64,000 bases of DNA. Source: Ornithinimicrobium cavernae (GTDB taxonomy: Bacteria; Actinomycetota; Actinomycetes; Actinomycetales; Dermatophilaceae). The notes below the pieces were generated by a model that made no database searches, was not told the origin of the DNA, and worked only from the letters and a program-made list of their open reading frames with translations. This document shows positions 29,219 to 37,712 of the stretch, one piece after another (position 1 is the first letter of the stretch; each line of letters starts with the position of its first letter). The stretch spans positions 62,001 through 126,000 of the forward strand of contig NZ_QDDJ01000009.1 in assembly GCF_003121625.1 (NCBI RefSeq), written 5' to 3'. The position numbers and the translations under genes are program-made.

Positions 29219-30067
29219 ATGTGCGGTAGGTACGCGGCGACGGCAGACCCCGACGAGCTGATCGAGGCCTTCGAGGTGGACCTGGACGCCACCGGCGCGA
29301 CCTCACGCAGCGTCCTGGTCAACCCACAGGACCCTCCGGCCGGCACCCCGGACTACAACATGGCACCGTCCAAGCAGGCCCCCGTGGTCCTCAGCCGGGT
29401 GCCCCGCGACGCCGACGGCGAGCGCGCGGACGGCGCGGACCCGGTGCGCCAGCTGCGGCTGCTCACGTGGGGGCTGGTGCCGTCCTGGGCCAAGGACCCC
29501 AAGGTCGGGATGCGGATGACCAACGCCCGTGCCGAGTCCCTGCTCGACAAGCCAGCCTTCGCGCGGGCCGCCACGGCCCGGCGGTGCCTCGTGCCGGCGG
29601 CGGGCTGGTACGAGTGGCAGGTCTCCCCCGTGGCCAAGGACACCCGGGGCAAGCCGCGCAAGCAGCCGTTCTTCCTGCACCGCGGCGACGGTGACGACAT
29701 CGGCTTCGCCGGGCTCTACGAGTTCTGGCGCGACCGGGAGGCCGCCGAGGACGACCCGGCCGCGTGGATCGTCAGCTTCACCATCATCACCACCGCCGCC
29801 GAGCCGGGGCTGGACCGCGTGCACGACCGCCAGCCGGTCGTGCTGGAGCGGTCCGACTGGCAGGAGTGGCTCGACCCCGCGACGACCGACCCGGACGCGG
29901 TCCGCGCGCTGCTGGAGTCGCCCGGCCCCGGCCGGTTCGAGGCCTACCCGATCGGCACGGCCGTCAACGCCACGCGCAACAACGGTCCCCAGCTGCTCGA
30001 CCGGCTACCCGACGAGCAGCTCGTCGGCGCGGTCAACCCCGCCACCGGAGAGGTGCTGGGCGGATGA
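29219..30067 (+). CDS. SRAP/HMCES-family protein (YedK-like)
   Basis: SOS response-associated peptidase family protein of 282 residues. These proteins crosslink to abasic sites in single-stranded DNA through the N-terminal cysteine. Cys2 is present (MCGRYA), with NMAPS, the MTNARAESL motif, and RRCLVPAAGWYEW carrying the active-site Glu. The later catalytic His is in RVHDRQPVVL. A roughly 30-residue insertion between the N-terminal strand and YNMAPS makes it slightly longer than E. coli YedK. The stop overlaps the start of the next gene by 4 bases. Confidence 0.92.
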   Translation: MCGRYAATADPDELIEAFEVDLDATGATSRSVLVNPQDPPAGTPDYNMAPSKQAPVVLSRVPRDADGERADGADPVRQLRLLTWGLVPSWAKDPKVGMRMTNARAESLLDKPAFARAATARRCLVPAAGWYEWQVSPVAKDTRGKPRKQPFFLHRGDGDDIGFAGLYEFWRDREAAEDDPAAWIVSFTIITTAAEPGLDRVHDRQPVVLERSDWQEWLDPATTDPDAVRALLESPGPGRFEAYPIGTAVNATRNNGPQLLDRLPDEQLVGAVNPATGEVLGG

Positions 30068-30744
30068 TCGCCGAGCCGACGGCGATCGACACCAGCCAGG
30101 GGCCGGCCGCCGTCCGCGTGCACGCCCCCACCGCCGGCGACCGGGGCACCATCGTCCTCGGGCACGGCGCCGGCGGGGCCCTCGGCTCCTGGCCCAAGGA
30201 CCTGCAGAGCGTGCTGTCGGCCACCGCGCACGGCTGGACGGTCGTCCTGGTGGAGCAGCCGTGGCGCCTGGCGGGCCGCAAGGTGGCCACCCGTCCCCCG
30301 ACCCTCGACGCGGCCTGGCGCGAGCTGCTGCCGGTCCTCACCGGTGTCCCGCTGCCCCGTCCCCTGGTCGTCGGCGGGCGCAGCGCCGGCGCCAGGGTCG
30401 CCTGCCGCACGAGCCCGGGCGACCCGGAGGCCGGGTTGCCGCGCGCCGACGGCGTGCTCTGCCTGGCCTTCCCGCTGCACCCGCCCGGTCGACCCGACCG
30501 GAGCAGGGCCCCGGAGCTGGCGACCCCGGTGCGCCTCGGCATACCGACCCTGGTCGTGCAGGGCAGCGCCGACCCGTTCGGTTCCCCGACGGAGGTCCGG
30601 GAGTCCCTCGCCGCGGAGCTGGGCACCGGCGAGCCGGCCACCGCGTCGCTGCACCTGGTCGAGGTCCCCGGCAACCACTCCCCCTCGCGCGACCAGGGCC
30701 TGGTGACTCGCACGGTCCTGCACTGGCTGGAACAGTTAGGTTAG
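30064..30744 (+). CDS. Alpha/beta-hydrolase (KANL3/Tex30-like)
   Basis: A 226-residue alpha/beta hydrolase of the Tex30/KANL3-like dienelactone hydrolase group. The oxyanion region is LGHGAGGALGSW, the nucleophile elbow is VVGGRSAGARVA with Ser, and the acid/histidine are likely in VQGSADPFG and VPGNHSPS. ATG 30064 overlaps the SRAP gene stop. The substrate is unknown. The frame remains open far upstream but only as an out-of-frame reading of the SRAP gene. Confidence 0.85.
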   Translation: MIAEPTAIDTSQGPAAVRVHAPTAGDRGTIVLGHGAGGALGSWPKDLQSVLSATAHGWTVVLVEQPWRLAGRKVATRPPTLDAAWRELLPVLTGVPLPRPLVVGGRSAGARVACRTSPGDPEAGLPRADGVLCLAFPLHPPGRPDRSRAPELATPVRLGIPTLVVQGSADPFGSPTEVRESLAAELGTGEPATASLHLVEVPGNHSPSRDQGLVTRTVLHWLEQLG

Positions 30745-30799
30745 GACCAGAGGGCGACCCCACCGTCGTCCTGCCACCGGCCGACACCACAGGAGCATC

Positions 30800-31300
30800 A
30801 TGGTCTTCCGCAAGTTCGCCCGCCCGCTGCTCGCCAGCGCCTTCATCACCCGCGGCATCGACGCGCTGCAGCACCCCGGCTCCCGGATCCCGGCCGCCGA
30901 GAAGTTCTCCAGCACGGTGGCCGAGCCGCTGGGCCTCCCGGCCGACCCCGAGCTCCTCGTGCGCGTCAACGGCGCCGTCATGGCCGGCGCCGGCACCCTC
31001 CTGGCGATGGGCAAGTTCCCCCGCCTCGCCGGGACCGCACTGACCCTCAGCCTGGTGCCCGCGACCGTCTTCGAGCACCGCTTCTGGAAGGAGTCCGACC
31101 CCGAGGTCAAGGCCGCCGAGAAGAAGGCCTTCTTCGGCAACCTCGGCCTGCTCGGCGGGGTGCTGCTCGCCTCGCTCGACACCGCCGGCAACCCGGGCCT
31201 GGTGTGGCGCACCAGGAACGCCGCGCACATCGCCTCCCTCGAGTCGCAGCTGGCCGCCCGCAACGCCGTCTCGTCGGTCTCCGACAAGCTCCCCTTCTGA
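30800..31300 (+). CDS. DoxX-family membrane protein
   Basis: A 166-residue DoxX-like protein with four hydrophobic helices: LLASAFITRGIDALQHPG, VNGAVMAGAGTLLAMG, LAGTALTLSLVPATVFEHRFW and FGNLGLLGGVLLASLDT. The FEHRFW with KKAFFGNLGLLGG is typical of the family. The C-terminus is a soluble tail. It precedes aroA by only 5 bases and may be co-transcribed with it. It is distinct from the DoxX protein at 4.4 kb. Function unknown. Confidence 0.82.
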   Translation: MVFRKFARPLLASAFITRGIDALQHPGSRIPAAEKFSSTVAEPLGLPADPELLVRVNGAVMAGAGTLLAMGKFPRLAGTALTLSLVPATVFEHRFWKESDPEVKAAEKKAFFGNLGLLGGVLLASLDTAGNPGLVWRTRNAAHIASLESQLAARNAVSSVSDKLPF

Positions 31301-31305
31301 GCACT

Positions 31306-32634
31306 GTGGTCTGGTCCGCTCCCGCCGCACCGGGACCCGTCACCGGCACCGTCGTCGTGCCCGGCAGCAAGTCACTCACCAACCGGCACCTGCTGGTCGC
31401 CGCCCTGGCCGAAGGCCCGACCACCCTGCACCGGCCCCTGGTCTCGCGCGACGCCGAGCTGATGCTCGGTGCGGTGCAACAGCTCGGGGTGCGGGTGGAC
31501 CGCTCCACCGACGACGCCACCTGGGTCCTGACGCCACCGGACCGGCTGCGCGGCGGCGGGAGCGTCGACTGCGGCCTGGCCGGCACGGTGCTGCGCTTCG
31601 TCCCGCCGGTCGCGGCGCTGGCCGACGGCCCGGTCCACTTCGACGGTGACGAGCAGGCCCGGTCCCGGCCGGTGGCCCCCCTGCTCGACGCGCTCGCGGC
31701 GCTCGGCATCGAGGTCGACCACGGCGGCCGCAACACGCTGCCGTTCACCGTCGTCGGCACGGGCCGGGTGCGGGGCGGTGAGGTCGGGGTGGACGCCTCC
31801 GCGAGCTCGCAGTTCGTCAGTGCCTTGCTCCTGGCGGCCCCCCGCTTCGAGCAGGGACTGATCGTGCGGCACACCGGGGACCGGCTGCCCAGCCTCCCCC
31901 ACATCGAGATGACCGTGCAGACCCTCCGCGAGGCCGGCGCGCAGGTCGACAGTCCCGAGCACGGGGTCTGGCGGGTGGCCCCCGGGCCGCTGCACGGCCG
32001 GGAGATCGACGTCGAGCCCGACCTGTCCTCGGCGGCACCGTTCCTGGCTGCCGCCGCCGCGACGGGCGGCACCGTGACCGTGCCGGGCTGGCCGGTCCGC
32101 ACCTCGCAGGCCGGCGACCGGATGCGCGAGATCCTCAGCACGATGGGATGCCGGGTCGAGCTGACCGGGTCCGCCGGGCCCACTGGCACCCTCACCGTGA
32201 CCGGACCGGGGCGCGGTGGGCTCCGGGGCGCCGACCTGGACCTGCACGACGTCGGAGAGCTGACACCGGTGGTCTCGGCGCTGGCGGCGCTGGCCTCCTC
32301 ACCGTCCCGCATCAGCGGGGTCGCCCACCTGCGCGGGCACGAGACGGATCGGCTGCACGCGCTGGAGACCGAGTTGAGCCGGCTGGGCGGCGAGGTCACC
32401 CAGACCGATGACGGCCTCGAGATCGTGCCCGCCCGGCTCTACCCCGCGCCGTTGGAGACCTACGAGGACCACCGGATGGTGATGGCCGCAGCGGTCCTGG
32501 CACTCCACGTGCCGGGCACCGAGGTGCTCGGGGCCGGGACCGTCGCCAAGACCTTCCCTGGTTTCGAGCAGGCCTGGACCTCGCTGGTCCTGGGCCAGGG
32601 CGCGACCGCCGTGGCGGACAGTGGCCGGGTGTGA
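31306..32634 (+). CDS. aroA: 3-phosphoshikimate 1-carboxyvinyltransferase (EPSP synthase)
   Basis: Joins phosphoenolpyruvate to shikimate-3-phosphate in the shikimate pathway. The 442 residues begin with the substrate site VVPGSKSLTNRHLLVAAL, and show GLAGTVLRFVPPVAAL (class I loop), DASASSQFVSALLLAAP, GDRLPSLPHIEMTV, and the C-terminal YEDHRMVMAAAVLAL. GTG 31306 is the only start near the first conserved strand; the ribosome site is weak, consistent with coupling to the DoxX gene. The stop overlaps rsgA by 4 bases. Confidence 0.96.
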   Translation: MVWSAPAAPGPVTGTVVVPGSKSLTNRHLLVAALAEGPTTLHRPLVSRDAELMLGAVQQLGVRVDRSTDDATWVLTPPDRLRGGGSVDCGLAGTVLRFVPPVAALADGPVHFDGDEQARSRPVAPLLDALAALGIEVDHGGRNTLPFTVVGTGRVRGGEVGVDASASSQFVSALLLAAPRFEQGLIVRHTGDRLPSLPHIEMTVQTLREAGAQVDSPEHGVWRVAPGPLHGREIDVEPDLSSAAPFLAAAAATGGTVTVPGWPVRTSQAGDRMREILSTMGCRVELTGSAGPTGTLTVTGPGRGGLRGADLDLHDVGELTPVVSALAALASSPSRISGVAHLRGHETDRLHALETELSRLGGEVTQTDDGLEIVPARLYPAPLETYEDHRMVMAAAVLALHVPGTEVLGAGTVAKTFPGFEQAWTSLVLGQGATAVADSGRV

Positions 32635-33662
32635 GCCGGTACGACCACCTCGACGAGTCGGCCGTGCGGGTCCGCCCGTCCCGCCGGGGTAGTCGTCCTC
32701 GCACCAAGGAGAGACCTGCCCACGAGGACGCCGTGGAGGCCCTGGTCATCGGTGTCGACCGTGGGCGCTACACCACCCGCCTCGACGACCGGCAGGTGAC
32801 CGCCATGCGGGCCCGCGAGCTGGGCCGCAAGAGCATCGTCGTCGGGGACCGGGTCGGTCTGGTCGGCGACACCACCGGCGGCCCCGACAGCCTCGCCAGG
32901 ATCGTGCGGGTCCTCCCCCGCTCCTCGGTGCTGCGACGCTCCGCGGACGACACCGACCGGGTGGAGCGGGTCATCGTGGCCAATGCCGACCAGATGGTCA
33001 TCGTGACCGCCCTGGCCGACCCGGAGCCGCGGCCGCGCATGATCGACCGGTGCCTGGTCGCCGCCTACGACGCGGGGCTCGACCCCCTGCTCGTCCTCAC
33101 CAAGTCCGACCTGGCCTCCGCGGAGCCGCTGCTGGACATCTACCGGCCGCTGGAGGTGCCGTATGTCGTCACCTCCCTCGATCCTGTCGGCGCCGGTCCC
33201 GCGGACCATGGCGTGGAGGAGGTCCTCGGGCACCTGCAGGACAGGGTCAGCGTGTTCGTCGGTCACTCCGGCGTGGGCAAGTCCACCCTCGTGAACGCCC
33301 TCGTGCCGGACGCACGTCGCACCACCGGTGTGGTCAACGTCACCACCGGTCGGGGCCGGCACACCTCGACCAGCGCCGTGGCCCTCGAGGTCCCGGGGGG
33401 CGGTTGGGTGGTCGACACCCCGGGCGTGCGGTCTTTCGGGCTCGGGCACGTCGACCCGAGCACCTTCATCGAGCACTTCCCCGACCTCGCCGAGGGAGCA
33501 CTGGAGTGCCCACGGGGCTGCAGCCACGACGAGCCGGAGTGTGCGCTCGACGCGTGGGTGGCGGCCGGCCGCGCCGGCGCCTCCGGTGCGGTGCGGCTCG
33601 AGTCGCTGCGGCGGCTGCTCCGCAGCCGCACCGGGGACACGTCCGACCCGACCACCGGCTGA
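32631..33662 (+). CDS. rsgA: Small-subunit biogenesis GTPase RsgA
   Basis: Circularly permuted GTPase acting in late 30S assembly, 343 residues. The OB domain precedes the G domain, in which the order is G4 (VLTKSDLA), G1 (FVGHSGVGKSTLVNALVP), G2/G3 (VVDTPGVRSFGL). A zinc knuckle CPRGCSHDEPEC follows. The gene starts at GTG 32631 overlapping aroA, the arrangement seen in many actinobacteria (aroA-rsgA). Confidence 0.95.
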   Translation: MSRYDHLDESAVRVRPSRRGSRPRTKERPAHEDAVEALVIGVDRGRYTTRLDDRQVTAMRARELGRKSIVVGDRVGLVGDTTGGPDSLARIVRVLPRSSVLRRSADDTDRVERVIVANADQMVIVTALADPEPRPRMIDRCLVAAYDAGLDPLLVLTKSDLASAEPLLDIYRPLEVPYVVTSLDPVGAGPADHGVEEVLGHLQDRVSVFVGHSGVGKSTLVNALVPDARRTTGVVNVTTGRGRHTSTSAVALEVPGGGWVVDTPGVRSFGLGHVDPSTFIEHFPDLAEGALECPRGCSHDEPECALDAWVAAGRAGASGAVRLESLRRLLRSRTGDTSDPTTG

Positions 33663-33685
33663 CCCAGCGTGCGCCATCATGGGGT

Positions 33686-34210
33686 GTGGCCCTTGCCGTG
33701 TGCCTGCTCTTCGACGCACGGACGGAGCGGCGGCTCGTCAACCTCTGGCGGAGCCTCGAGTCCGTCGGCATCGCCAGTCTGCCCTCGCACACCCACGGCC
33801 ACCACGTGCCGCACCTGTCCTACGCCGTGCTCAGCACCTATGAGGTGGCGGCCGTGCGTGCCGCCCTGACGGCCCTGCCGGAAGGGCCGCCGGTGCCGCT
33901 CCACCTGGATGCGGTCGGCTGTTTCCGTCGCGGTCGGGCCTCGCTCATCCCGGCCGTGTCGGTCGACCTGGCGGCACGTCAGGCCCGGGTCGTCGAGGCC
34001 GTCGAGGGCACGGGCGCCGACCTGCACCTGCACTACCGACCCGGCCAGTGGGTCCCGCACTGCAGCATCGCCACCAGGCTGCGCCGTGAGCAGGTGGGCG
34101 ATCTCACCGTCCTGGCCTACGACGTCCTGCCGATCGAGGCGGTCGGGGACCGGGTCGCCCTCATCGACAGCAGCACCGGCGAGCGCTGGCCGCTCGACGC
34201 GCTCGTGTGA
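33686..34210 (+). CDS. 2H phosphoesterase (2'-5' RNA ligase family)
   Basis: A 174-residue protein with two H-x-S/T motifs: HLSY near residue 37 in HGHHVPHLSYAVL, and HCSI in QWVPHCSIATRL, the defining catalytic pair of 2H phosphoesterases. Such proteins hydrolyse cyclic phosphodiesters or ligate 2'-5' RNA; the biological substrate is unknown. I start it at GTG 33686 just after rsgA; the same frame is open upstream but there it reads over rsgA out of frame. Confidence 0.8.
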   Translation: MALAVCLLFDARTERRLVNLWRSLESVGIASLPSHTHGHHVPHLSYAVLSTYEVAAVRAALTALPEGPPVPLHLDAVGCFRRGRASLIPAVSVDLAARQARVVEAVEGTGADLHLHYRPGQWVPHCSIATRLRREQVGDLTVLAYDVLPIEAVGDRVALIDSSTGERWPLDALV

Positions 34211-34280
34211 CGTGCCGCCGGCCGACCGGGACCAGCCAGGGCGGGCCCGGAGGAGTGCGCACGCTCGGCGCCGGGATGCA

Positions 34281-34315
34281 AGAAGGCCCCACGCTCAGTT
34301 GCGCGGGGCTTCCTT
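34281..34315 (-). terminator. Terminator of the cold-shock gene
   Basis: On the minus strand GCCCCGCGC and GCGTGGGGC form a nine-pair stem with one G-U pair, followed by CTTCTT, 22 bases after the stop. Confidence 0.65.
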
Positions 34316-34336
34316 GTGCAGTCGGTCGTGCTCAGC

Positions 34337-34540
34337 TCAGAGCGGCCGGACCTTCTCGGCCTGCGGGCCCTTGGGGCCCTGGGTCACGTCGAACTCCACC
34401 TTCTGGCCCTCCTGGAGCTCGCGGTAACCGGAGCTCTCGATGGCGGAGTAGTGGACGAAGACGTCAGCGCCTCCGCCGTCCTGCTCGATGAAGCCGAAGC
34501 CCTTCTCGGAGTTGAACCACTTCACGGTGCCTGTAGCCAC
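34337..34540 (-). CDS. Cold-shock domain protein
   Basis: A 67-residue single cold-shock domain, a nucleic-acid chaperone. RNP1 is KGFGFIEQ and RNP2 is VFVHYSAI, both complete. It starts at GTG 34540 with a weak GAGG site, ends PQAEKVRPL, and has its own hairpin terminator. The 245 bases upstream include a long untranslated leader candidate, a usual place for thermosensing structure in csp genes, but I cannot fold it reliably by eye. Confidence 0.95.
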   Translation of the reverse strand: MATGTVKWFNSEKGFGFIEQDGGGADVFVHYSAIESSGYRELQEGQKVEFDVTQGPKGPQAEKVRPL

Positions 34541-34785
34541 TGGTGCTGCCTCATTCTTGATCGCTGGCGGGGCCCACGAGTGCGGCGCCTCCGGACCGCC
34601 GCGGACTCCCTCGATGCTGCACTCCGGAACACCGAGGCGCGGTAACGACGTAGGACTCTGATACGGCGGGTCGCCCCGACGCTAACACGCGCAGGCCCCG
34701 AGCCCTAGTCGCAGGCGTGGAACGTCCCCGCGTCGAAGGGTGGACCTCCCCGGTGAACGGGCCTGCACGGGCTAGCGTGTCCCCG

Positions 34786-35604
34786 ATGGCCACCTTCGAC
34801 GACGACCTCCGTCTCGCCCACGTCCTGGCCGACGCGGTCGAGCGCTTCACGCTGGAGTCCTTCCGCAGCGACGACCTGGAGGTCGAGTTCAAGGAGGACG
34901 GCACTCTCGTCAGCAACGCCGACCGGCACACCGAGGAGCTCCTGCGCCACCAGCTCGGCCGCACCCGCCCGCGCGACGTCGTGCAGGGCGAGGAACTCCC
35001 CACCACCGGGCACGGCAACCGGCGCTGGATCCTCGACCCCATCGACGGCACGACCAACTACGTCCGCGGGGTCCCGGTGTGGGCCACCCTCATCGGGCTC
35101 GTCGTCGACGACGAGCCCGTGGTGGGGCTGGTCGCCGCGCCCGCCCTGAACCGCCGGTGGTGGGCGGGCACCGGCTCAGGTGCCTGGACGGGCCGCTCGC
35201 TGTCCCGGGCCAAGCGCATCTCGGTCTCCGACACCTCCCGGATCGAGCACGCCTCGCTGTCCTTCGCCGAGCTCAACTCCTGGCTGGACCATCCGCGGCG
35301 GGACGGCTTCCTGCGCCTGGCGGCACGCTGTTGGCGCACCCGCGCCTACGGCGACTTCTGGAGTCACGTGCTCGTGGCCGAGGGAGCGGTCGACCTGGCC
35401 ATCGAGCCCGCCCTCGCGGTCCACGACATGGCGGCGCTGGCCCCCATCGTCACCGAGGCCGGCGGCCGGTTCACCGACCTCGAGGGCACCGACGGTCCCT
35501 TCGGCAGCAGTGGGGTGAGCTCCAACGGGCACCTGCACGACGGCATACTGTCGCTCCTGCATGACGGACTGACCAGCGAGGACGAGCGCCCGCACCGTCC
35601 CTGA
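34786..35604 (+). CDS. Inositol monophosphatase-family phosphatase, HisN-like
   Basis: A 272-residue metal-dependent phosphatase of the IMPase/FIG fold. Metal site 1 is seen in GEELP and the signature WILDPIDGTTNYVRGVPVWATLIGL; the C-terminal Asp motif is VHDMAALAPIVTEAGGRFTD. Close actinobacterial relatives serve as histidinol-phosphatase (HisN), which I infer as the likely role, with inositol-1-phosphatase as alternative. I start it at ATG 34786 (MATFDDDLRLA); an upstream in-frame ATG at 34717 adds a Pro-rich stretch not typical of the family. It diverges from the cold-shock gene. Confidence 0.85.
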   Translation: MATFDDDLRLAHVLADAVERFTLESFRSDDLEVEFKEDGTLVSNADRHTEELLRHQLGRTRPRDVVQGEELPTTGHGNRRWILDPIDGTTNYVRGVPVWATLIGLVVDDEPVVGLVAAPALNRRWWAGTGSGAWTGRSLSRAKRISVSDTSRIEHASLSFAELNSWLDHPRRDGFLRLAARCWRTRAYGDFWSHVLVAEGAVDLAIEPALAVHDMAALAPIVTEAGGRFTDLEGTDGPFGSSGVSSNGHLHDGILSLLHDGLTSEDERPHRP

Positions 35605-35643
35605 GGGGTGCCGCGAGCGGCTCCGCCGCGCCATACTGGTCAG

Positions 35644-36354
35644 GTGCCCGTTGCGCGAGCCCTCGCCGCGGCCTGTCTGGCGGTCCTGCTGGCCGTCACC
35701 GGCGCCGGGCCCGCTCCTGCCCAGCCGTCACCCGATGAGGAGACCAGCCTGGAGCGCGACGACCCGGCCCACCTGCTGGCGGTCGTCACCAAGCAGGTCC
35801 CGATCAGCCCGCTCGACTACGAGCCGGACGACCTGGTCACCTGGCCGGGCACGGACTACCGGATGCGTGCCGAGGTGCGCGAGCAGTTGGAGCGGTTGTT
35901 CGCCGCGGCCCGGGAGGACGGCCACGGGCTGCGCGTGATCAGCGGCTACCGCTCCTACGACACCCAGGCCGGGACCTACGACTACTGGGTGCGGCACTAC
36001 GGCCGTGCGGCGGCGGACGCGACCAGCGCCCGTCCCGGGCACAGCGAGCACCAGACCGGGCTCGCCGTCGACCTCGACAGCACCACCGGGGAGTGCTACC
36101 TGGAGCAGTGCTTCGGGGAGACCGCTGAGGGCCAGTGGGTGGCCGAGCACGCCCACGAGTTCGGGTTCCTGCTGTCCTACCCCAGCGCCGCCCGCGCCCT
36201 GACCGGCTTCGCCTACGAGCCCTGGCACCTGCGCTACGTCGGGCCCCGCGTCGCCACGGACATGCACGAGCGCGGGGTGCTCCTGCTCACGAGCTACCTG
36301 GGGGCCTCGGCGTCCTCGGCCCGCATCGGCGAGCTGCTCGGCTCGCGCGGCTGA
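35644..36354 (+). CDS. VanY-type D-alanyl-D-alanine carboxypeptidase, secreted
   Basis: A 236-residue M15B peptidase. A signal peptide (ALAAACLAVLLAVTGAGPAPAQ) ends near residue 28, so it acts outside the membrane on peptidoglycan stem peptides. The zinc site is visible in ARPGHSEHQTGLAVDLD (H-x6-D pattern) and in YEPWHLRYVG. SGYRSYDTQ is the conserved loop. GTG 35644 gives a proper signal peptide; an in-frame GTG at 35608 would place charged residues before it. Its last 61 bases overlap the convergent M16 peptidase gene. Confidence 0.88.
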   Translation: MPVARALAAACLAVLLAVTGAGPAPAQPSPDEETSLERDDPAHLLAVVTKQVPISPLDYEPDDLVTWPGTDYRMRAEVREQLERLFAAAREDGHGLRVISGYRSYDTQAGTYDYWVRHYGRAAADATSARPGHSEHQTGLAVDLDSTTGECYLEQCFGETAEGQWVAEHAHEFGFLLSYPSAARALTGFAYEPWHLRYVGPRVATDMHERGVLLLTSYLGASASSARIGELLGSRG

Positions 36355-37712
36355 GTGACCACGTCGACCCTGCCGCGGCCCAGGGCCCGGATCCCGGCGG
36401 CGTGCTGGGCGTCCCCGACGAGGACCACGGTCCAGGGCTCCCCGCGGTGCCGGTCCCAGGCCGCACGGGCGACCTCCGGCTCGAGGGTGCGGATCTGGGC
36501 CACGGTGCGGCTCACGAAGTCGACCTCCAGGCCGTCCAGTGCCAGGGAGACCGCCTCCCCGGCCACTGCCTCACAAGTGGCGAACCGTCCCGGGGCCGTC
36601 CGCGCCTGGTATCCCGCGGCATGGGCCAGCTCGGCGTCGGTCAGGTCACTGCCTCGCAGGTCCAGGATGTCCAGGAGCGCCTCGACGGCCTCCACGGTGA
36701 CCTCGCCCCGCACGGACCCGGAGGCCAGGAACAAGCCACCGTGCGCACGGTGCCGGAAGCCGGCCCGGATGCCGTAGGTGTAGCCCCGCTCCTCGCGCAG
36801 GACGCTGTCGATGCGAGCCTGCGGGGAGCCACCGACCGCGAACGAGAGCACCTGGTAGGGGCCCCAGCCCGCCGGGTCGGTGCGGCTCGGCCCGGGACCG
36901 CCGACATGGAGCTCGGTCTGCACCGCGCCCGGGCGGTCCACCAGGACGATCCGCCCGGCGTCCGGTGCCCGGGTGCCCCGCGCGGCCTCGGCGGGGCGGT
37001 GCCCCGGCCGGCTGGGCCAGCGCGCGAGCGCGGCCTCGAGCAGCTCGTGCAGGGCGATGCCGGACAGGTCGCCGGCCACCGCCAGGACGGCACCGTCAGG
37101 GTGCAGGGTGGCCGCGTGGTAGGCCCGCACGTCCTCCGCGGTGATCCGGGCCACGGTCTCCCGGCTGCCGCCGCCGGGGCGGGAGGCCCGGTCGGCCGGG
37201 TCGAAGTAGGTCCTGATGAACTCCAGGGCCGCCAGGCTCGCGGGGTCGGCACGGTCCTGGCCGATGTCGGCCAGGCGCCGCCGCACCTCGCGACGCACCT
37301 CTGCCTCCGGGAAGTCGGCCTCCGTGAGGCACTCGACGAGCAGGTCGAGGGCGTCGGGCAGGTTGCGGCTGATCGTGTCGACCTCGACCAGCACGGCCCG
37401 CTCCCCCACGCCGGCGTGCAGCGCGATGCCCTTGCGGGCGAGGAGCTCGGCCATCTCGTCGGCGGTATGCCGCGTGGTCCCGAGATCGAGGCAGCGCGCC
37501 ATGATGAGGCCGACCCCCTCGACCTCGCGGGGCTCACCGGCGAGCGGTGCGGGGACGCCGAGCTGCAGGGACAGGACGTGCTGGCCGGGCATGTCGAAGG
37601 CCTGCACCGACAGCCCGTTGGACAGCACGAACCGCTCCGGCTCGGGGAAGGCCCAGGGGGCCGGCTCGGCGACCTCCGGGCGCGGGCCGACGGCGGGGGC
37701 TGCCGTGCTCAC
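36294..37712 (-). CDS. M16-family protein, non-catalytic subunit
   Basis: A 472-residue M16 (pitrilysin/MPP) fold protein. It aligns with M16 peptidases (VLSNGLSVQAFDMPG; ARWPSRPG; SVLREERGYTYGIRAGFR), but where active members have the zinc motif HxxEH it reads VGLIMARCLDLG, so the metal site is absent. It probably pairs with the catalytic subunit encoded immediately upstream (stop/start GTGA overlap), as in two-subunit M16B enzymes. GTG 37712 is the coupled start. The C-terminal 20 codons overlap the VanY gene on the other strand. Confidence 0.88.
   Translation of the reverse strand: MSTAAPAVGPRPEVAEPAPWAFPEPERFVLSNGLSVQAFDMPGQHVLSLQLGVPAPLAGEPREVEGVGLIMARCLDLGTTRHTADEMAELLARKGIALHAGVGERAVLVEVDTISRNLPDALDLLVECLTEADFPEAEVRREVRRRLADIGQDRADPASLAALEFIRTYFDPADRASRPGGGSRETVARITAEDVRAYHAATLHPDGAVLAVAGDLSGIALHELLEAALARWPSRPGHRPAEAARGTRAPDAGRIVLVDRPGAVQTELHVGGPGPSRTDPAGWGPYQVLSFAVGGSPQARIDSVLREERGYTYGIRAGFRHRAHGGLFLASGSVRGEVTVEAVEALLDILDLRGSDLTDAELAHAAGYQARTAPGRFATCEAVAGEAVSLALDGLEVDFVSRTVAQIRTLEPEVARAAWDRHRGEPWTVVLVGDAQHAAGIRALGRGRVDVVTQPREPSSSPMRAEDAEAPR

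Noticed and set aside
30730-30744. A TTA leucine codon near the end of the alpha/beta-hydrolase gene, as in bldA-regulated genes
   Set aside because: TTA control is established for Streptomyces; one codon at the C-terminus in another lineage carries no weight.
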